Shown here piece by piece: positions 8,242 to 18,348 of a DNA stretch of 29,700 nucleotides (within the stretch, counting starts at the first letter, position 1; every line of letters begins with the position of its first letter). The stretch is from the NCBI GenBank assembly GCA_009925045.1, contig RFQK01000001.1, forward strand, positions 1-29,700, read 5' to 3'. Origin of the DNA: Methylococcaceae bacterium (lineage in GTDB: Bacteria > Pseudomonadota > Gammaproteobacteria > Methylococcales > Methylomonadaceae). The notes below the pieces were generated by a model that saw only the letters and a list, made by a program, of their open reading frames with translations, was not told where the DNA came from and did not search any database. Position numbers and translations under genes: made by a program.

Positions 8242-9268
8242 ACTGGCAAGCCGCTGTCAAGCTGAATTACATACGCAGACATCGGATGAAGTGTGGATTG
8301 ATTCGGCCGCAGACATCATGTCGGCCCAATCCGGTCAAGTCACTGTCCTCAGCGATGGTAAATACAAAAAATATTTATCCGCTTGTCATGCCAGCGCCTG
8401 TTTTATTGCCGAACTTCCTGACGAGAGTGATTTTCCTAAGGGCATGATTTTTCTAGTCTGCAAAGATCCTGAAATAAGCTTCTTAAATGCGGTGCAATTG
8501 CTACATCCCGAACATGTCGTCCTCCATCAGATTTCCCCTCAAGCGGCCGTCGATCCTAGTGCGAAAATTGGTGCCAATGTTCATATTGGGCCTTTTGCAA
8601 GTATAGGACAAAACACCGTGATCGCCGATAACACCCGGATCGAAGCCGGCGCTCGAATCGGTAATTATGTGCAGATTGGCCAAGAGTGTCTCATTCATCC
8701 CAATGCCGTTATTTATGACAATACCGTCCTGGGTAATCACGTCATTATTCACGCTGGGGCAGTGATTGCTGCAGATGGTTTTGGCTACAAATTTCGCAAT
8801 AATCAACACATCAAAGTCCCGCACGTGGGTAACGTCATTATTGACGATCATGTAGAAATTGGTGCTAATACCTGTATCGATCGCGGCGCCTTAGGTGCAA
8901 CCCGCATTGGTGCAGGCAGTAAAATTGATAATCTGGTGCAATTAGGTCACAACAATACGGTTGGCCGCAATGTCATCATTTGCGGACAATCCGGTATTTC
9001 CGGCTCTTGTACGATTGAAGATGGTGCAATTCTGGCAGGCAGTTCCGGCGTTGCCGATCACGTTAAAATCGGTACACGTGCAGTTGTGATGGCCCGCAGC
9101 GGAATTTCACAGGATGTTGCGGCAGGCGCTCAGGTGTGGGGAAGCCCGGCGAAAGACCGGAAAGTAGCCTGGCGTGAACTGGCCGCCTTGAGTAAATTGC
9201 CTGAGTTATTACAGAAAATTAAACTCTTTGAAGCGCGGCTTGACGCTTTAGACAAAAATTCGGACTAA
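8228..9268 (+). CDS. lpxD: UDP-3-O-(3-hydroxyacyl)glucosamine N-acyltransferase
   Basis: LpxD adds the second hydroxyacyl chain, from acyl-ACP, to UDP-acyl-glucosamine in lipid A synthesis in the cytoplasm. The 346 residues match the usual length (E. coli 341). The N-terminal substrate domain (residues 1-100) carries the typical GQVTVLSDGKYKKYL block. Left-handed beta-helix hexapeptide repeats fill residues 105-315, with ADGFGYKF and IGANTCIDRGA. The catalytic histidine is His241 in LVQLGHN, equivalent to E. coli His239. The C-terminal helix (LLQKIKLFEARLDAL) is present. The gene overlaps the preceding frame by 14 bases with no evident Shine-Dalgarno. It does not sit in the usual bamA-skp-lpxD-fabZ-lpxA cluster, so this may be a second copy; the window cannot show whether another exists. 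Confidence 0.95.
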   Translation: MLLTELASRCQAELHTQTSDEVWIDSAADIMSAQSGQVTVLSDGKYKKYLSACHASACFIAELPDESDFPKGMIFLVCKDPEISFLNAVQLLHPEHVVLHQISPQAAVDPSAKIGANVHIGPFASIGQNTVIADNTRIEAGARIGNYVQIGQECLIHPNAVIYDNTVLGNHVIIHAGAVIAADGFGYKFRNNQHIKVPHVGNVIIDDHVEIGANTCIDRGALGATRIGAGSKIDNLVQLGHNNTVGRNVIICGQSGISGSCTIEDGAILAGSSGVADHVKIGTRAVVMARSGISQDVAAGAQVWGSPAKDRKVAWRELAALSKLPELLQKIKLFEARLDALDKNSD

Positions 9269-9311
9269 CCCCCCTGATTACCCTGTAAAGTCAAACGCTC
9301 TCGATACATAA

Positions 9312-10046
9312 ATGCTTGCTACATCCAATAGTCATCCAGACTATCACTTTAAGATAATGCACAAAGCCAATTTAACTTTAAATCATTTGCAAAGATTTTT
9401 TTACGGAACAGAAAAATCTAATAATGTTATGAGCCTGCTGACTCTTTTGGTTACGCTAATACACCTTTATGCAGTGATGTGGTTTCTTGCGCCTGAAGAA
9501 AACTTCACCCCGCCAGAACCTATGCCAATGGAAGTGTCATTGATCAATATTGCAGCACCCAAACCTGTGCAACCGACACCACCTGAACCTAAACCTGTCA
9601 TTAAGCCAGTGCTTAAACCAGTGCAACAGGCTGTTATAAAAAAACCCGCACAAATCGTACAGAACTCTCCCGATTTTGCACCGCCGAGTGATGCGCCACC
9701 GCCATCACCGCCTCCTTCGGCCGCCGCCCCAAGCTCCAGCGAATCCGCACCGGCACCTACATTTGTGGAGGCGAATTTTAAGGCCAATTATTTGTCGAAC
9801 CCTAAACCTGAATACCCTGCGATTGCTAAAAGTCGTGGCTGGCAAGGCAAAGTCATGCTGCGCGTCCAGGTTTCTGCCGAAGGCACGGCATTAAATGTCG
9901 CTGTGGAATCCAGTAGTGGACATGAGATGTTGGATGAATCCGCTGTTGAGGCCGTGAATAAATGGAAGTTCATACCGGCCAAACGTGGCGACACAGCCGT
10001 AATCAGTACTGTGATTGTGCCGATTATTTTTACCTTAAGAGATTAA
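9312..10046 (+). CDS. tonB: TonB energy-transducing protein
   Basis: TonB carries proton-motive energy from ExbB-ExbD in the inner membrane to outer-membrane receptors for iron chelates or vitamin B12. A single transmembrane segment lies at about residues 42-60 (LLTLLVTLIHLYAVMWFL). A proline-rich periplasmic spacer with PKPV and PPSPPPS tracts spans about 70-150. The C-terminal TonB domain (about 155-244) shows KPEYPAIAKSRGWQGKV, ESSSGHEMLDESAVEAVNKW and IVPIIFTL. It is followed by exbB and exbD, which confirms the role. The first ATG gives an unusually long 40-residue cytoplasmic tail and has no Shine-Dalgarno sequence. A start at Met40 (9429), giving the usual short tail, is a fair alternative. 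Confidence 0.93.
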   Translation: MLATSNSHPDYHFKIMHKANLTLNHLQRFFYGTEKSNNVMSLLTLLVTLIHLYAVMWFLAPEENFTPPEPMPMEVSLINIAAPKPVQPTPPEPKPVIKPVLKPVQQAVIKKPAQIVQNSPDFAPPSDAPPPSPPPSAAAPSSSESAPAPTFVEANFKANYLSNPKPEYPAIAKSRGWQGKVMLRVQVSAEGTALNVAVESSSGHEMLDESAVEAVNKWKFIPAKRGDTAVISTVIVPIIFTLRD

Positions 10047-10107
10047 GGCGTTTTGTATTATTTTATGTCTGTCATTTTTTTGGACTTTATTTTTTCAGGA
10101 GATTCGA

Positions 10108-10764
10108 ATGCCTCAACATATTGATCCCAGTATCATTGTCGATGCTACCCTTTACATCTTACTCGTATTTTCAATTATTACCTGGGTACTCATTCTCTTT
10201 AAAATTTGGCAATTTGCAAAAACCAAACAATACAATCGTGATTATAGCGAGGCATTTTGGAATGCGAATGATTTACAAAGTGCAGAACAACTGACTCAAA
10301 ATTTCCAGCAAGGCACAAAAGTCAAAGTGGCTCAAATTGGTTTTGATTGGTTAAAACAGCTCAGAGATTCTGAGCACGCAGTCCGATTGAAATTTCGAGG
10401 CTCTCCGCGCGATTTACTTGAACAAGTCCTGCAACGTCAGGCACAGCATGAACAAAATCATATTGAAAGCGGACTTACCCTGTTAGCCAGTATTGGCAGC
10501 ACAGCCCCTTTCGTTGGACTTTTTGGAACCGTATTGGGAATCATGCATGCCATGCAACAAATCAGTGCGAGTGGTTCATCCAGCTTGGAAGTCGTTGCCG
10601 GTCCAATTGGTGACGCATTGATTGCCACTGCTATCGGTATTGCAGTTGCGGTTCCTGCGGTATTGGCTTATAACTTTTTTATACGTCGTGCCAAACTGCA
10701 TCGTGCGGCCTTAGAGCATTTTGTTGAAGGCTTTCTACATATTGCCTTTACAGACAAAAACTAG
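10108..10764 (+). CDS. exbB: ExbB proton-channel subunit of the TonB complex
   Basis: A 218-residue member of the MotA/TolQ/ExbB family that forms the inner-membrane proton channel with ExbD and powers TonB. Three membrane segments are visible: about residues 12-32, 125-148 and 165-190. The family signature is LTLLASIGSTAPFVGLFGTVLGIMHA, with the third helix region GDALIATAIGIAVAVPAVLAYN. The start is well supported by AGGAG seven bases upstream of the ATG. It lies 61 bases after tonB and 10 bases before exbD, in one transcription unit. Confidence 0.95.
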   Translation: MPQHIDPSIIVDATLYILLVFSIITWVLILFKIWQFAKTKQYNRDYSEAFWNANDLQSAEQLTQNFQQGTKVKVAQIGFDWLKQLRDSEHAVRLKFRGSPRDLLEQVLQRQAQHEQNHIESGLTLLASIGSTAPFVGLFGTVLGIMHAMQQISASGSSSLEVVAGPIGDALIATAIGIAVAVPAVLAYNFFIRRAKLHRAALEHFVEGFLHIAFTDKN

Positions 10765-10774
10765 GGAGTTTTCG

Positions 10775-11200
10775 ATGGCTTTTAAAACTCATGGTGACGA
10801 AAACGAGGCGGTCAGTGATATTAACATCACGCCGCTTGTAGACGTTATGCTGGTTCTGGTTATCATTTTGATGGTAACCGCCCCACTTTTGACTCAGGTA
10901 GTCGATGTAACCCTGCCGAAAACAGTTGCCACCCAACCTAACACCAAAAAGGATCCACTCATTTTAGAAGTTGCGGGTAATTGTCAAAGTGCGTCTGCCA
11001 AAATCACACTCAACAAAACCCCGGTTACTGATTTAGCTTCGCTGGATGGATTATTGAAGGATGAGTTGTCACGTAACCCAGAAGTTGTTGTAAACCTGAA
11101 TGCAGACGATAGCATTCCATATGGAAAAGTAGCGGAAGTTATCGCGGTTACCAACCGGGCGGGTATCTCGCGTATTGCATTTGTCACGATGGAAAAATAA
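10775..11200 (+). CDS. exbD: ExbD subunit of the TonB energising complex
   Basis: ExbD couples proton flow to TonB together with ExbB. From the ATG at 10775 the protein has 141 residues, the normal size. The start is fixed by GGGAG seven bases upstream; an in-frame start further up would lie inside exbB and lacks such a site. The short cytoplasmic N-terminus leads to the single membrane helix with the motif SDINITPLVDVMLVLVIIL, in which Asp23 is the expected proton-carrying residue. The periplasmic domain follows (about 45-141), ending AVTNRAGISRIAFVT, typical of the family. Confidence 0.95.
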   Translation: MAFKTHGDENEAVSDINITPLVDVMLVLVIILMVTAPLLTQVVDVTLPKTVATQPNTKKDPLILEVAGNCQSASAKITLNKTPVTDLASLDGLLKDELSRNPEVVVNLNADDSIPYGKVAEVIAVTNRAGISRIAFVTMEK

Positions 11201-11275
11201 AACACTGCTACTATTGGTTTGCACTCTCACACTCTCAGGGATGAGATGATCTTCTAATCTGGCTATTGGTTAACT

Positions 11276-12511
11276 ATGTCCGCTAGTATGCTGTCACTTT
11301 TTTTATCTTGCCTTGGAAAACATACAGCCCGCATTCTGGCGATACTCATCGTTTTACTGTCTGGAATCTATTTTTGCCTTGAATTCCTGGGCATGTTGCC
11401 ATCCTATGATTCGGGCTCTGCCCCTAAACACGCGGAGGCTTATACCGATTCAAAAAGGAACACACCCCCCCCGACTGTTGCCTTTGCGAACAGTGAAACA
11501 CGCAACATCCCGATTTTTCTGCGTGGTTTAGGAACCGTAACAGCGCTGCAGACTGTGACCATACGCTCAAGGGTTGACGGCGAATTAATAAAGGTACATT
11601 TCTCTGAGGGTCAGCAGGTTAAACAAGGCGATTTGCTAGCAGAAATTGACCCACGACCCTTTCAAATCCAATTGCAACAAGCCGAGGGTCAAATGTTGCG
11701 GGATGAAGCTTTATTAAAAAACGCTCAGATTGATTTAAAACGCTATCAAACCCTACTGGATCAAGACTCTATCGCCCCCCAACAAACAGCTACCCAAGCC
11801 GCCCTGGTTAAACAATATCAAGGAAACTTGGAAATGGACCTTGCTCAACTTAATAACGCGAAGTTACAACTCAGCTACACTAAGATTACTGCACCATTAG
11901 CTGGCAGAATAGGTCTGCGTTTACTCGACCAAGGCAATATCATTCATAGTAATGATGCAAATGGCTTCGCCGTCATTACCCAGCTACAACCGATTACGGT
12001 TCTGTTCACACTGGCTGAAGACTCAGTACCGGCGATTATGAAAGCTTGGCGAGAACAACAGTATCTGAATGTTGAAGCTTACGACCGATCAGATAAACAA
12101 ATGCTCGCTCAAGGTCGATTACTAGCCATCGACAATCAAATTGATACCGCAACCGGGACAATCAAACTGAAAGCTCAGTTTGATAATAAGGATTTGAGTT
12201 TATTTGCCAATCAGTTTGTTAATATCAAAATGAAGCTGGACACATTAGAAAACACTGTGGCCGTTCCTACAACAGCCATTCAACAGGGTGTACAAGGGGC
12301 ATTTGTATACCTTATTGAAAATGACCTTAGTATCACACTTAAACCCATAGTCCTTGGACCGCAACATGAAGGCTGGACGGCTATAATAAGAGGTCTAAAT
12401 GCTGGCGAACGTGTTGTGACTGATGGCGCCGATCGTTTGCGTGAGGGTATTTCAGTTCAGCTACCTGCTGCGACCCCTGGTAATCCTCAGACGGATAAGC
12501 AACGTCACTGA
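11276..12511 (+). CDS. mdtA: RND efflux pump periplasmic adaptor (MdtA-like)
   Basis: The membrane-fusion protein of a tripartite RND pump, linking the inner-membrane transporter to an outer-membrane channel. It has 411 residues, like E. coli MdtA (415). An N-terminal membrane anchor lies at about residues 16-36. The biotinyl-lipoyl half VRSRVDG-type segment appears as [19 protein letters not shown], then [12 protein letters not shown], a coiled-coil hairpin (about 130-195) and [12 protein letters not shown]. The beta-barrel has [15 protein letters not shown] and [11 protein letters not shown]. The membrane-proximal end is [15 protein letters not shown]. mdtB starts two bases after its stop. 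No Shine-Dalgarno sequence is obvious, and Met5 (11288) is a possible alternative start. Substrates of the relatives include bile salts and novobiocin; those here are unknown. Confidence 0.93.
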   Translation: MSASMLSLFLSCLGKHTARILAILIVLLSGIYFCLEFLGMLPSYDSGSAPKHAEAYTDSKRNTPPPTVAFANSETRNIPIFLRGLGTVTALQTVTIRSRVDGELIKVHFSEGQQVKQGDLLAEIDPRPFQIQLQQAEGQMLRDEALLKNAQIDLKRYQTLLDQDSIAPQQTATQAALVKQYQGNLEMDLAQLNNAKLQLSYTKITAPLAGRIGLRLLDQGNIIHSNDANGFAVITQLQPITVLFTLAEDSVPAIMKAWREQQYLNVEAYDRSDKQMLAQGRLLAIDNQIDTATGTIKLKAQFDNKDLSLFANQFVNIKMKLDTLENTVAVPTTAIQQGVQGAFVYLIENDLSITLKPIVLGPQHEGWTAIIRGLNAGERVVTDGADRLREGISVQLPAATPGNPQTDKQRH

Positions 12512-12513
12512 CT

Positions 12514-14616
12514 ATGACTGAGAAGACCTCTAGTTTCTTTCGTTTTAATCCATCCCGACTATTTATTCTAAGACCTATTGCCACCTCTTTAATCATGGTG
12601 GCATTGTTTCTGGCAGGCATTCTTGCCTATCGACTATTACCTGTTTCAGCTTTACCTCAGGTTGATTATCCAACCATACAAGTCACAACTTTATATCCGG
12701 GTGCCAGTCCAGATGTCATGACGTCGGCCATTACGGCACCTTTAGAACGACAGTTTGGCCAGATGCCCGGTCTCAAACAAATGACTTCCAGCAATTCAGC
12801 TGGTGCATCAATCATCACCTTGCAGTTTGTCTTAAATCTAGACTTGGATATCGCTGAACAGACTGTTCAGGCAGCAATTAATTCAGCCAACAACTTTTTG
12901 CCTGACGATCTTCCCCTGCCCCCTATTTATAATAAAGTTAACCCTGCAGATGCTCCGATTCTGACTATCGCCTTAAGCAGCAAAAGCATGCCTTTGTCTC
13001 AGGTTGAAGATTTAGCAGACACTCGACTTGCCCAAAGAATTGCACAATTATCTGGGGTAGGTTTAGTCAGTATTGCTGGCGGACAACGTCCAGCGGTTCG
13101 TGTTCAAGTCAATTATCCAACCTTAGCTGCGTATAATTTAAGCTTGGAAGACGTCAAAAACGCGATTGTCGCTGCCAACGTAAACTTGCCAAAAGGTATT
13201 TTTGACGGTCCATTTAAATCAGCGATTATCGATAATAATGATCAATTACGTTCAGCGAGCGAATACCGTGATTTAGTGATCGCCTATCGAAATAACGCCC
13301 CAGTCAAACTATCGGATGTTGCTAACATTATAGATTCAGTTGAAAACCTCAAGTTATCGGCTTGGTCAAACCAAACTGCTTGTCTGTTAGTGAATATTCG
13401 CCGACAGCCAGGTGCCAATGTTATAGAAGTCGTGGATAGAATCAAACAACTGTTGCCGCAATTACAAGCGGGTCTTCCTGCCGCACTGGACGTCGAGATT
13501 CTGACTGACAGAACCGAAACCATACGAGCATCGGTTCATGACGTGCAATTTGAATTGATGCTGGCTATCGCCCTCGTGGTAATGGTGATCTTTTTATTCT
13601 TACGTAATCTACCCGCAACCATAATTCCGGGTGTTGCCGTCCCGCTTTCTTTAATTGGGACTTTTGCGGCCATGTACCTAGCAGATTTCAGCATTAACAA
13701 CCTAACCTTAATGGCATTAACCATTGCCAGTGGTTTTGTCGTCGATGACGCTATTGTCGTCATCGAAAATATTGCGCGTTATAGCGAAGAACAACAAAAT
13801 CCATTACAAGCCGCATTAAAAGGTTCAGAACAAATTGGCTTCACCATTATTTCGCTCACACTTTCACTAGTAGCCGTTTTAATCCCTTTGTTATTCATGG
13901 GCGATGTTGTTGGCCGCTTATTTCGAGAATTTGCCATTACGCTTGCAGTCGCGATCTTGATTTCCGGCTTCATTTCACTGACGCTTACCCCCATGATGTG
14001 TGCCAAAATGCTGGGTTGTGACTCACAATCAGTGAATCATGAAACCGGATTTCAAAAACTCATCAATTTATACGCGCAAAGCCTCACTTGGGTATTGCAA
14101 CATCAATTCTTCACGCTAACTGTAGCAGCAATTACTCTAGCCCTGACTATTTTGCTGTACGTTTTTATACCAAAAGGTTTTTTTCCGATACAAGATACCG
14201 GACTTATTCAGGGTATTTCCGAAGCGCCAGCGAGTATTTCATTTGCGGCCATGCAAGAGCGTCAATCTCATATTACTAGAACGCTACTCGCTGATCCGGC
14301 GGTCGCCTCTGTTAGCACCAGTCTGGGTGTCGATGGCAACAATACCACTCTCAACACTAGCCGATTTCTAATCAGCCTTAAAGCCCGCTCATTACGTGAA
14401 GACAGCAATCTGGTTATTGCCAGACTTAGACCACAACTTGCTGCGATTTCAGGTCTTAGCTCTTATTTACAACCAGTCCAGGATCTCACTTTAGAAAATC
14501 GTGTCAGCCCATCTCAGTATCAATTCACACTCCAGGCCATGGATAGTCAAGAACTTAGCCTCTGGAGTAAACGTCTCATCGATCGATTTCAATCTGGCAC
14601 CTGGTTCATCGCTTAG
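12514..14616 (+). CDS. mdtB: RND transporter MdtB, N-terminal two thirds (frame broken)
   Basis: An inner-membrane RND drug:proton antiporter subunit, expected to pair with MdtC in a heterotrimer. Visible features are the first helix ([19 protein letters not shown]), [11 protein letters not shown], the first periplasmic loop, and the TM4 proton-relay pair in [16 protein letters not shown]. The second half starts with [13 protein letters not shown] and continues to [17 protein letters not shown]. True homology ends near LIDR (about 14586); the last residues before the stop are out-of-frame translation. MdtB relatives have about 1040 residues. Here the two parts add up to about 906, so about 130 residues of the second periplasmic loop are missing. 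The neighbouring mdtC contains the corresponding segment intact, which gives a good internal yardstick. Confidence 0.92.
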   Translation: MTEKTSSFFRFNPSRLFILRPIATSLIMVALFLAGILAYRLLPVSALPQVDYPTIQVTTLYPGASPDVMTSAITAPLERQFGQMPGLKQMTSSNSAGASIITLQFVLNLDLDIAEQTVQAAINSANNFLPDDLPLPPIYNKVNPADAPILTIALSSKSMPLSQVEDLADTRLAQRIAQLSGVGLVSIAGGQRPAVRVQVNYPTLAAYNLSLEDVKNAIVAANVNLPKGIFDGPFKSAIIDNNDQLRSASEYRDLVIAYRNNAPVKLSDVANIIDSVENLKLSAWSNQTACLLVNIRRQPGANVIEVVDRIKQLLPQLQAGLPAALDVEILTDRTETIRASVHDVQFELMLAIALVVMVIFLFLRNLPATIIPGVAVPLSLIGTFAAMYLADFSINNLTLMALTIASGFVVDDAIVVIENIARYSEEQQNPLQAALKGSEQIGFTIISLTLSLVAVLIPLLFMGDVVGRLFREFAITLAVAILISGFISLTLTPMMCAKMLGCDSQSVNHETGFQKLINLYAQSLTWVLQHQFFTLTVAAITLALTILLYVFIPKGFFPIQDTGLIQGISEAPASISFAAMQERQSHITRTLLADPAVASVSTSLGVDGNNTTLNTSRFLISLKARSLREDSNLVIARLRPQLAAISGLSSYLQPVQDLTLENRVSPSQYQFTLQAMDSQELSLWSKRLIDRFQSGTWFIA

Positions 14617-15232
14617 TGAAGCAATTGCCATTATCAATCAGGCCAAAGTAGATATTGATCTGCCCGCTCAGATTCGTTTAGATTTTCAAGGTGCGAGCCA
14701 AGCTTTTAATGCCTCACTCATTGACACCCTTTGGTTGATTCTGGCTGCCATCGTAACGGTGTACATTGTCTTAGGCATTTTGTACGAAAGTTATATTCAC
14801 CCGCTCACCATCCTGTCAACACTACCATCCGCTGGTGTAGGAGCCTTATTGGCATTGATAATGACCGGCCATGATCTTGATATCATCGCCATTATTGGCA
14901 TTATTTTATTGATTGGTATTGTTAAAAAAAATGCCATTATGATGATAGATTTTGCACTGGATGCTGAGCGTCAGCAGCAATTAGCCCCAGAACAGGCGAT
15001 TTATCAAGCTTGTTTATTACGATTTAGACCCATTCTGATGACCACATTGGCTGCCTTACTGGGTGCTTTGCCACTGATGTTAAGTAGTGGAGTCGGCGCA
15101 GAAATTCGCCAGCCATTGGGGATCACTATGGTGGGGGGGTTACTGGTTAGCCAGTTGCTGACCCTCTACACCACGCCAGTCATTTATTTGACACTTGACA
15201 GACTGGCTATGAAATTCCGGCCGCAGAACTAG
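14582..15232 (+). CDS. mdtB: RND transporter MdtB, C-terminal part (frame broken)
   Basis: This frame resumes MdtB at [15 protein letters not shown], which lines up with LSFNLKPGVSLSKA in the adjacent MdtC. The last membrane helices follow: [57 protein letters not shown] and [18 protein letters not shown]. The part upstream in MdtC (NAFGQRQ, the docking region and NHQGQSPAT) has no counterpart in MdtB. The two MdtB pieces join around 14580-14590, at a GATCGAT stretch. There is no start codon or Shine-Dalgarno site to suggest separate translation of this piece. Confidence 0.92.
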   Translation: MDFNLAPGSSLSEAIAIINQAKVDIDLPAQIRLDFQGASQAFNASLIDTLWLILAAIVTVYIVLGILYESYIHPLTILSTLPSAGVGALLALIMTGHDLDIIAIIGIILLIGIVKKNAIMMIDFALDAERQQQLAPEQAIYQACLLRFRPILMTTLAALLGALPLMLSSGVGAEIRQPLGITMVGGLLVSQLLTLYTTPVIYLTLDRLAMKFRPQN

Positions 15233-15243
15233 GAAAACCAGTT

Positions 15244-18200
15244 GTGAACTTTCTGGCTGTCTTTATTCATAGACCGGTTGCAACCAGTTTACTGGCTATT
15301 GCCACCAGTCTGGCCGGGTGGATTGCTTTCATCAATTTACCCGTCGCCCCATTACCTCAGATAGATTTCCCCACTATCGCTGTAACGGCCAACTTACCAG
15401 GTGCTACGGCAGAAACTATGGCGGTTTCCGTCGCCACCCCGCTCGAACGTAGCCTAGGTCGCATCGCTGGCATTAATGAGATGACATCAAACAGCAGCAC
15501 TGGCACAACGCGCATAACCCTCCAATTTGATTTAAATCGCGATATAGACGGCGCTTCACGAGATGTTCAGGCCGCCATCAATGCGAGCAGTAGTCTATTA
15601 CCGATCAACATGCCGAACCGACCTAACTATCGTAAGGTTAATCCTGCCGATTCACCGGTTATTATATTGGCATTGACCTCAACCACTATGAGTCGCGGAC
15701 AGATGTATGATGCCGCGAGCACCCTATTAGCACCTAAAATTGCCCAACTGCCCGGTGTCGGTCAGGTAACACTTCATGGCAGTTCTATGCCGGCGGTTAG
15801 AATTGAGCTTAATCCCAATAGCTTAGCCCACTATGGCATTAGTCTTGAAGAAGTCAAAAACGCTATTACCACTACCAATGCCAATCGTCCCAAAGGTGCC
15901 ATTGAAATTGACAATCAACACTGGCAAATTCTGGCCAATGATCAAGCTCAAACTGCAGCAGAATATCTACCCATCATAGTCGCCTATCGAAATGGCGCAG
16001 CAATTCGAATTGCAGATCTGGGACGTACCGAAGATTCAGTGGAAGACCTGCGCAATGCAGGCATCAAGAACGGCTTGCCGGCTGTTCTTCTGTTTATCAT
16101 GAAGCAACCCAGTGCCAATATCATCGCAACAGTTGATCAAATAAAGAGAATGTTGCCAGAATGGCAAGCCAATTTACCCGCCGCAATTGAACTGACAGTT
16201 GCCATCGATCGATCAAAAACCATACGAACTTCCGTAGATGAAGTTGAAAATAGTCTGTTATGCGCCATCGCACTCATCATCCTGGTGGTATTGCTGTTTC
16301 TACGCAAAATACGTTCAACGTTGATTCCTGTGATCACGGTACCCATTTCTTTAATTGGCGCCTGCGCTGTAATGTATTTATTTGATTACAGTATCGACAA
16401 TTTATCCCTCATGGCTTTAACCATTGCCACAGGTTTTGTAGTGGATGATGCAGTGGTCGTTCTGGAAAATGCCAGCCGGCATATCGAAAAAGGGATAGCC
16501 CCGTATCAAGCAGCCATCATGAGTGTCAAAGAAGTCGGCTTTACGGTATTGGCCATGAGTTTGTCACTGATCGCAGTTTTTATCCCTGTTTTATTGATGG
16601 GCGGTATTGTCGGTCGTTTGTTTCATGAGTTTGCAGTCACGTTATCAGCCGCTGTGATCATTTCCTTACTTTTATCACTCACATTGACACCTATGTTATG
16701 CGCGCGTTGGTTAAAAATCGACCATGGCGTCAGTAATCCTTGGTCAAGGACGTTCGAGTCTGCTTTTAAATACCTTCTGAATCGCTACCAAAATAGCCTG
16801 CATTGGGCCCTAGCTCATGGTCGTTATATGTTGACACTATTGATGCTTTGTATTGGACTTAACGTCTATCTCTATCAGATTATTCCAAAAGGTTTTTTTC
16901 CAACTCAAGATAACGGTCGCTTAGCGGGAGCTATAAAAGCCGATCAGAGTACATCATTTGTAGCTATGCACACTAAACTACAACATTTTGTAGAATTGTT
17001 ACGGCAAGATCCGGCAATCACTGATGTCGTCGGCTCAGTAGGCGGACAAAATAGTAGCAATAGCGGTCAAATTTTTGCTGTTTTAAAGCCACCCCGTGAG
17101 CGAGATGAAAAAATCAGCGCAATCAGTCAACGTTTAAGGGAAAATCTGGCCAAAGAACCCGGGGCTAATCTATTCCTTCAAGCTGTCCAAGAACTCAGAA
17201 TTGGTGGACGCGGCTCGGCGGCTCAATTTGAATACAGTCTACAATCAGATGATTTACAACAGCTCCGGGATTGGACTCCAAAATTGGTCACCGCATTGCA
17301 AAATCATCCTGAACTGGCAGATGTGAATACTAATCAGAATGACAGCGCCCAGCAAATCAGTTTGCAGGTGGATCGTGAAAAGGCAAGTCGGCTAGGGATA
17401 AGTCAAGCCGATATCGACAATACTCTCAACAATGCTTTTGGCCAACGCCAAGTGTCAATTATTCATCGCCCACTTAATCAATATCGAGTGGTTATGGAAT
17501 TAGCCCCCGAATATTGGCAAGACCCACAAACGCTACAAAACATCTACATTACCCGCGACAATCCCAATAGCCATCAACAAAAACAAGCAATACCTTTGGC
17601 GACTATTGCCGATTTTGTACCCAGTCATACTCCTTTAAGCGTCAATCACCAGGGACAATCCCCAGCCACTACCCTATCGTTTAATCTTAAACCCGGGGTA
17701 TCTTTATCCAAAGCCAGTGAAATCATTCAAGACACGGTTTATAAAATCGGCATGCCCGCTTCCATAAGAGGTAGCTTTCAGGGATCAGCGAAAGCATTTC
17801 AGGAGTCTTTAGCCTCCCAACCTTGGCTGATACTAACCGCCATACTGAGTATCTATATCATTTTAGGCATACTTTATGAAAGTTTGATCCATCCCATCAC
17901 CATTCTATCGACACTCCCCTCTGCCGGAGTAGGTGCTTTAATGACTCTGATGGCATTTGATACCGAATTCACCGTCATTGCCATGATAGGCGTTTTGCTA
18001 TTGATTGGTATCGTGAAAAAGAATGCCATTATGATGATAGATTGCGCACTTACTGCAGAGCGGGAACAGGGTTATAGTCCAGAACAAGCGATATTCAAAG
18101 CCTGTATCCAACGTTTCAGGCCTATCATGATGACTACATTGGCGGCACTTTTAGGTGCTCTGCCATTAGCATTTGGAAGTGGTTATGGTGCAGAACTGCG

Positions 18201-18348
18201 CCAACCTCTGGGGATTTCCATAGTAGGCGGGCTAGTAGTCAGTCAGTTGTTAACCTTATACACCACACCAGTGGTTTATCTGTATCTTGATAAGCTCGAT
18301 CGATATTTCCGAAATCTCAAGCAAAACAGAAATGTTGAGCTTCCTTAA
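15244..18348 (+). CDS. mdtC: RND transporter MdtC
   Basis: A full-length RND transporter subunit (1034 residues; E. coli MdtC 1025). It starts at GTG with AGGAAA nine bases upstream, 11 bases after mdtB. Features in order: first helix FIHRPVATSLLAIATSLAG; LPQIDFPTIAVTANLPGA; TM4 with the proton-relay aspartates in GFVVDDAVVVLENASR; second half from IPKGFFPTQDNGRLAG; docking region NTLNNAFGQRQVS; and final helices [15 protein letters not shown] and [18 protein letters not shown]. MdtB and MdtC share the same plan but are clearly diverged, as expected for a heterotrimer. No outer-membrane channel gene follows, so the pump probably uses a TolC-type channel coded elsewhere. Confidence 0.95.
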   Translation: MNFLAVFIHRPVATSLLAIATSLAGWIAFINLPVAPLPQIDFPTIAVTANLPGATAETMAVSVATPLERSLGRIAGINEMTSNSSTGTTRITLQFDLNRDIDGASRDVQAAINASSSLLPINMPNRPNYRKVNPADSPVIILALTSTTMSRGQMYDAASTLLAPKIAQLPGVGQVTLHGSSMPAVRIELNPNSLAHYGISLEEVKNAITTTNANRPKGAIEIDNQHWQILANDQAQTAAEYLPIIVAYRNGAAIRIADLGRTEDSVEDLRNAGIKNGLPAVLLFIMKQPSANIIATVDQIKRMLPEWQANLPAAIELTVAIDRSKTIRTSVDEVENSLLCAIALIILVVLLFLRKIRSTLIPVITVPISLIGACAVMYLFDYSIDNLSLMALTIATGFVVDDAVVVLENASRHIEKGIAPYQAAIMSVKEVGFTVLAMSLSLIAVFIPVLLMGGIVGRLFHEFAVTLSAAVIISLLLSLTLTPMLCARWLKIDHGVSNPWSRTFESAFKYLLNRYQNSLHWALAHGRYMLTLLMLCIGLNVYLYQIIPKGFFPTQDNGRLAGAIKADQSTSFVAMHTKLQHFVELLRQDPAITDVVGSVGGQNSSNSGQIFAVLKPPRERDEKISAISQRLRENLAKEPGANLFLQAVQELRIGGRGSAAQFEYSLQSDDLQQLRDWTPKLVTALQNHPELADVNTNQNDSAQQISLQVDREKASRLGISQADIDNTLNNAFGQRQVSIIHRPLNQYRVVMELAPEYWQDPQTLQNIYITRDNPNSHQQKQAIPLATIADFVPSHTPLSVNHQGQSPATTLSFNLKPGVSLSKASEIIQDTVYKIGMPASIRGSFQGSAKAFQESLASQPWLILTAILSIYIILGILYESLIHPITILSTLPSAGVGALMTLMAFDTEFTVIAMIGVLLLIGIVKKNAIMMIDCALTAEREQGYSPEQAIFKACIQRFRPIMMTTLAALLGALPLAFGSGYGAELRQPLGISIVGGLVVSQLLTLYTTPVVYLYLDKLDRYFRNLKQNRNVELP

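Noticed and set aside
9467..9787. Glycine-rich minus-strand frame opposite tonB
   Set aside because: It is the complement of the proline-rich TonB spacer, so the glycine bias is a by-product.
14570..14620. Deletion in mdtB by recombination with mdtC
   Set aside because: mdtC is complete, the join stays within mdtB, and no stretch of mdtC sequence is found in mdtB.
12514..18348. Duplication repeat between mdtB and mdtC
   Set aside because: The two are diverged paralogues normal for this operon; I saw no long identical stretches.
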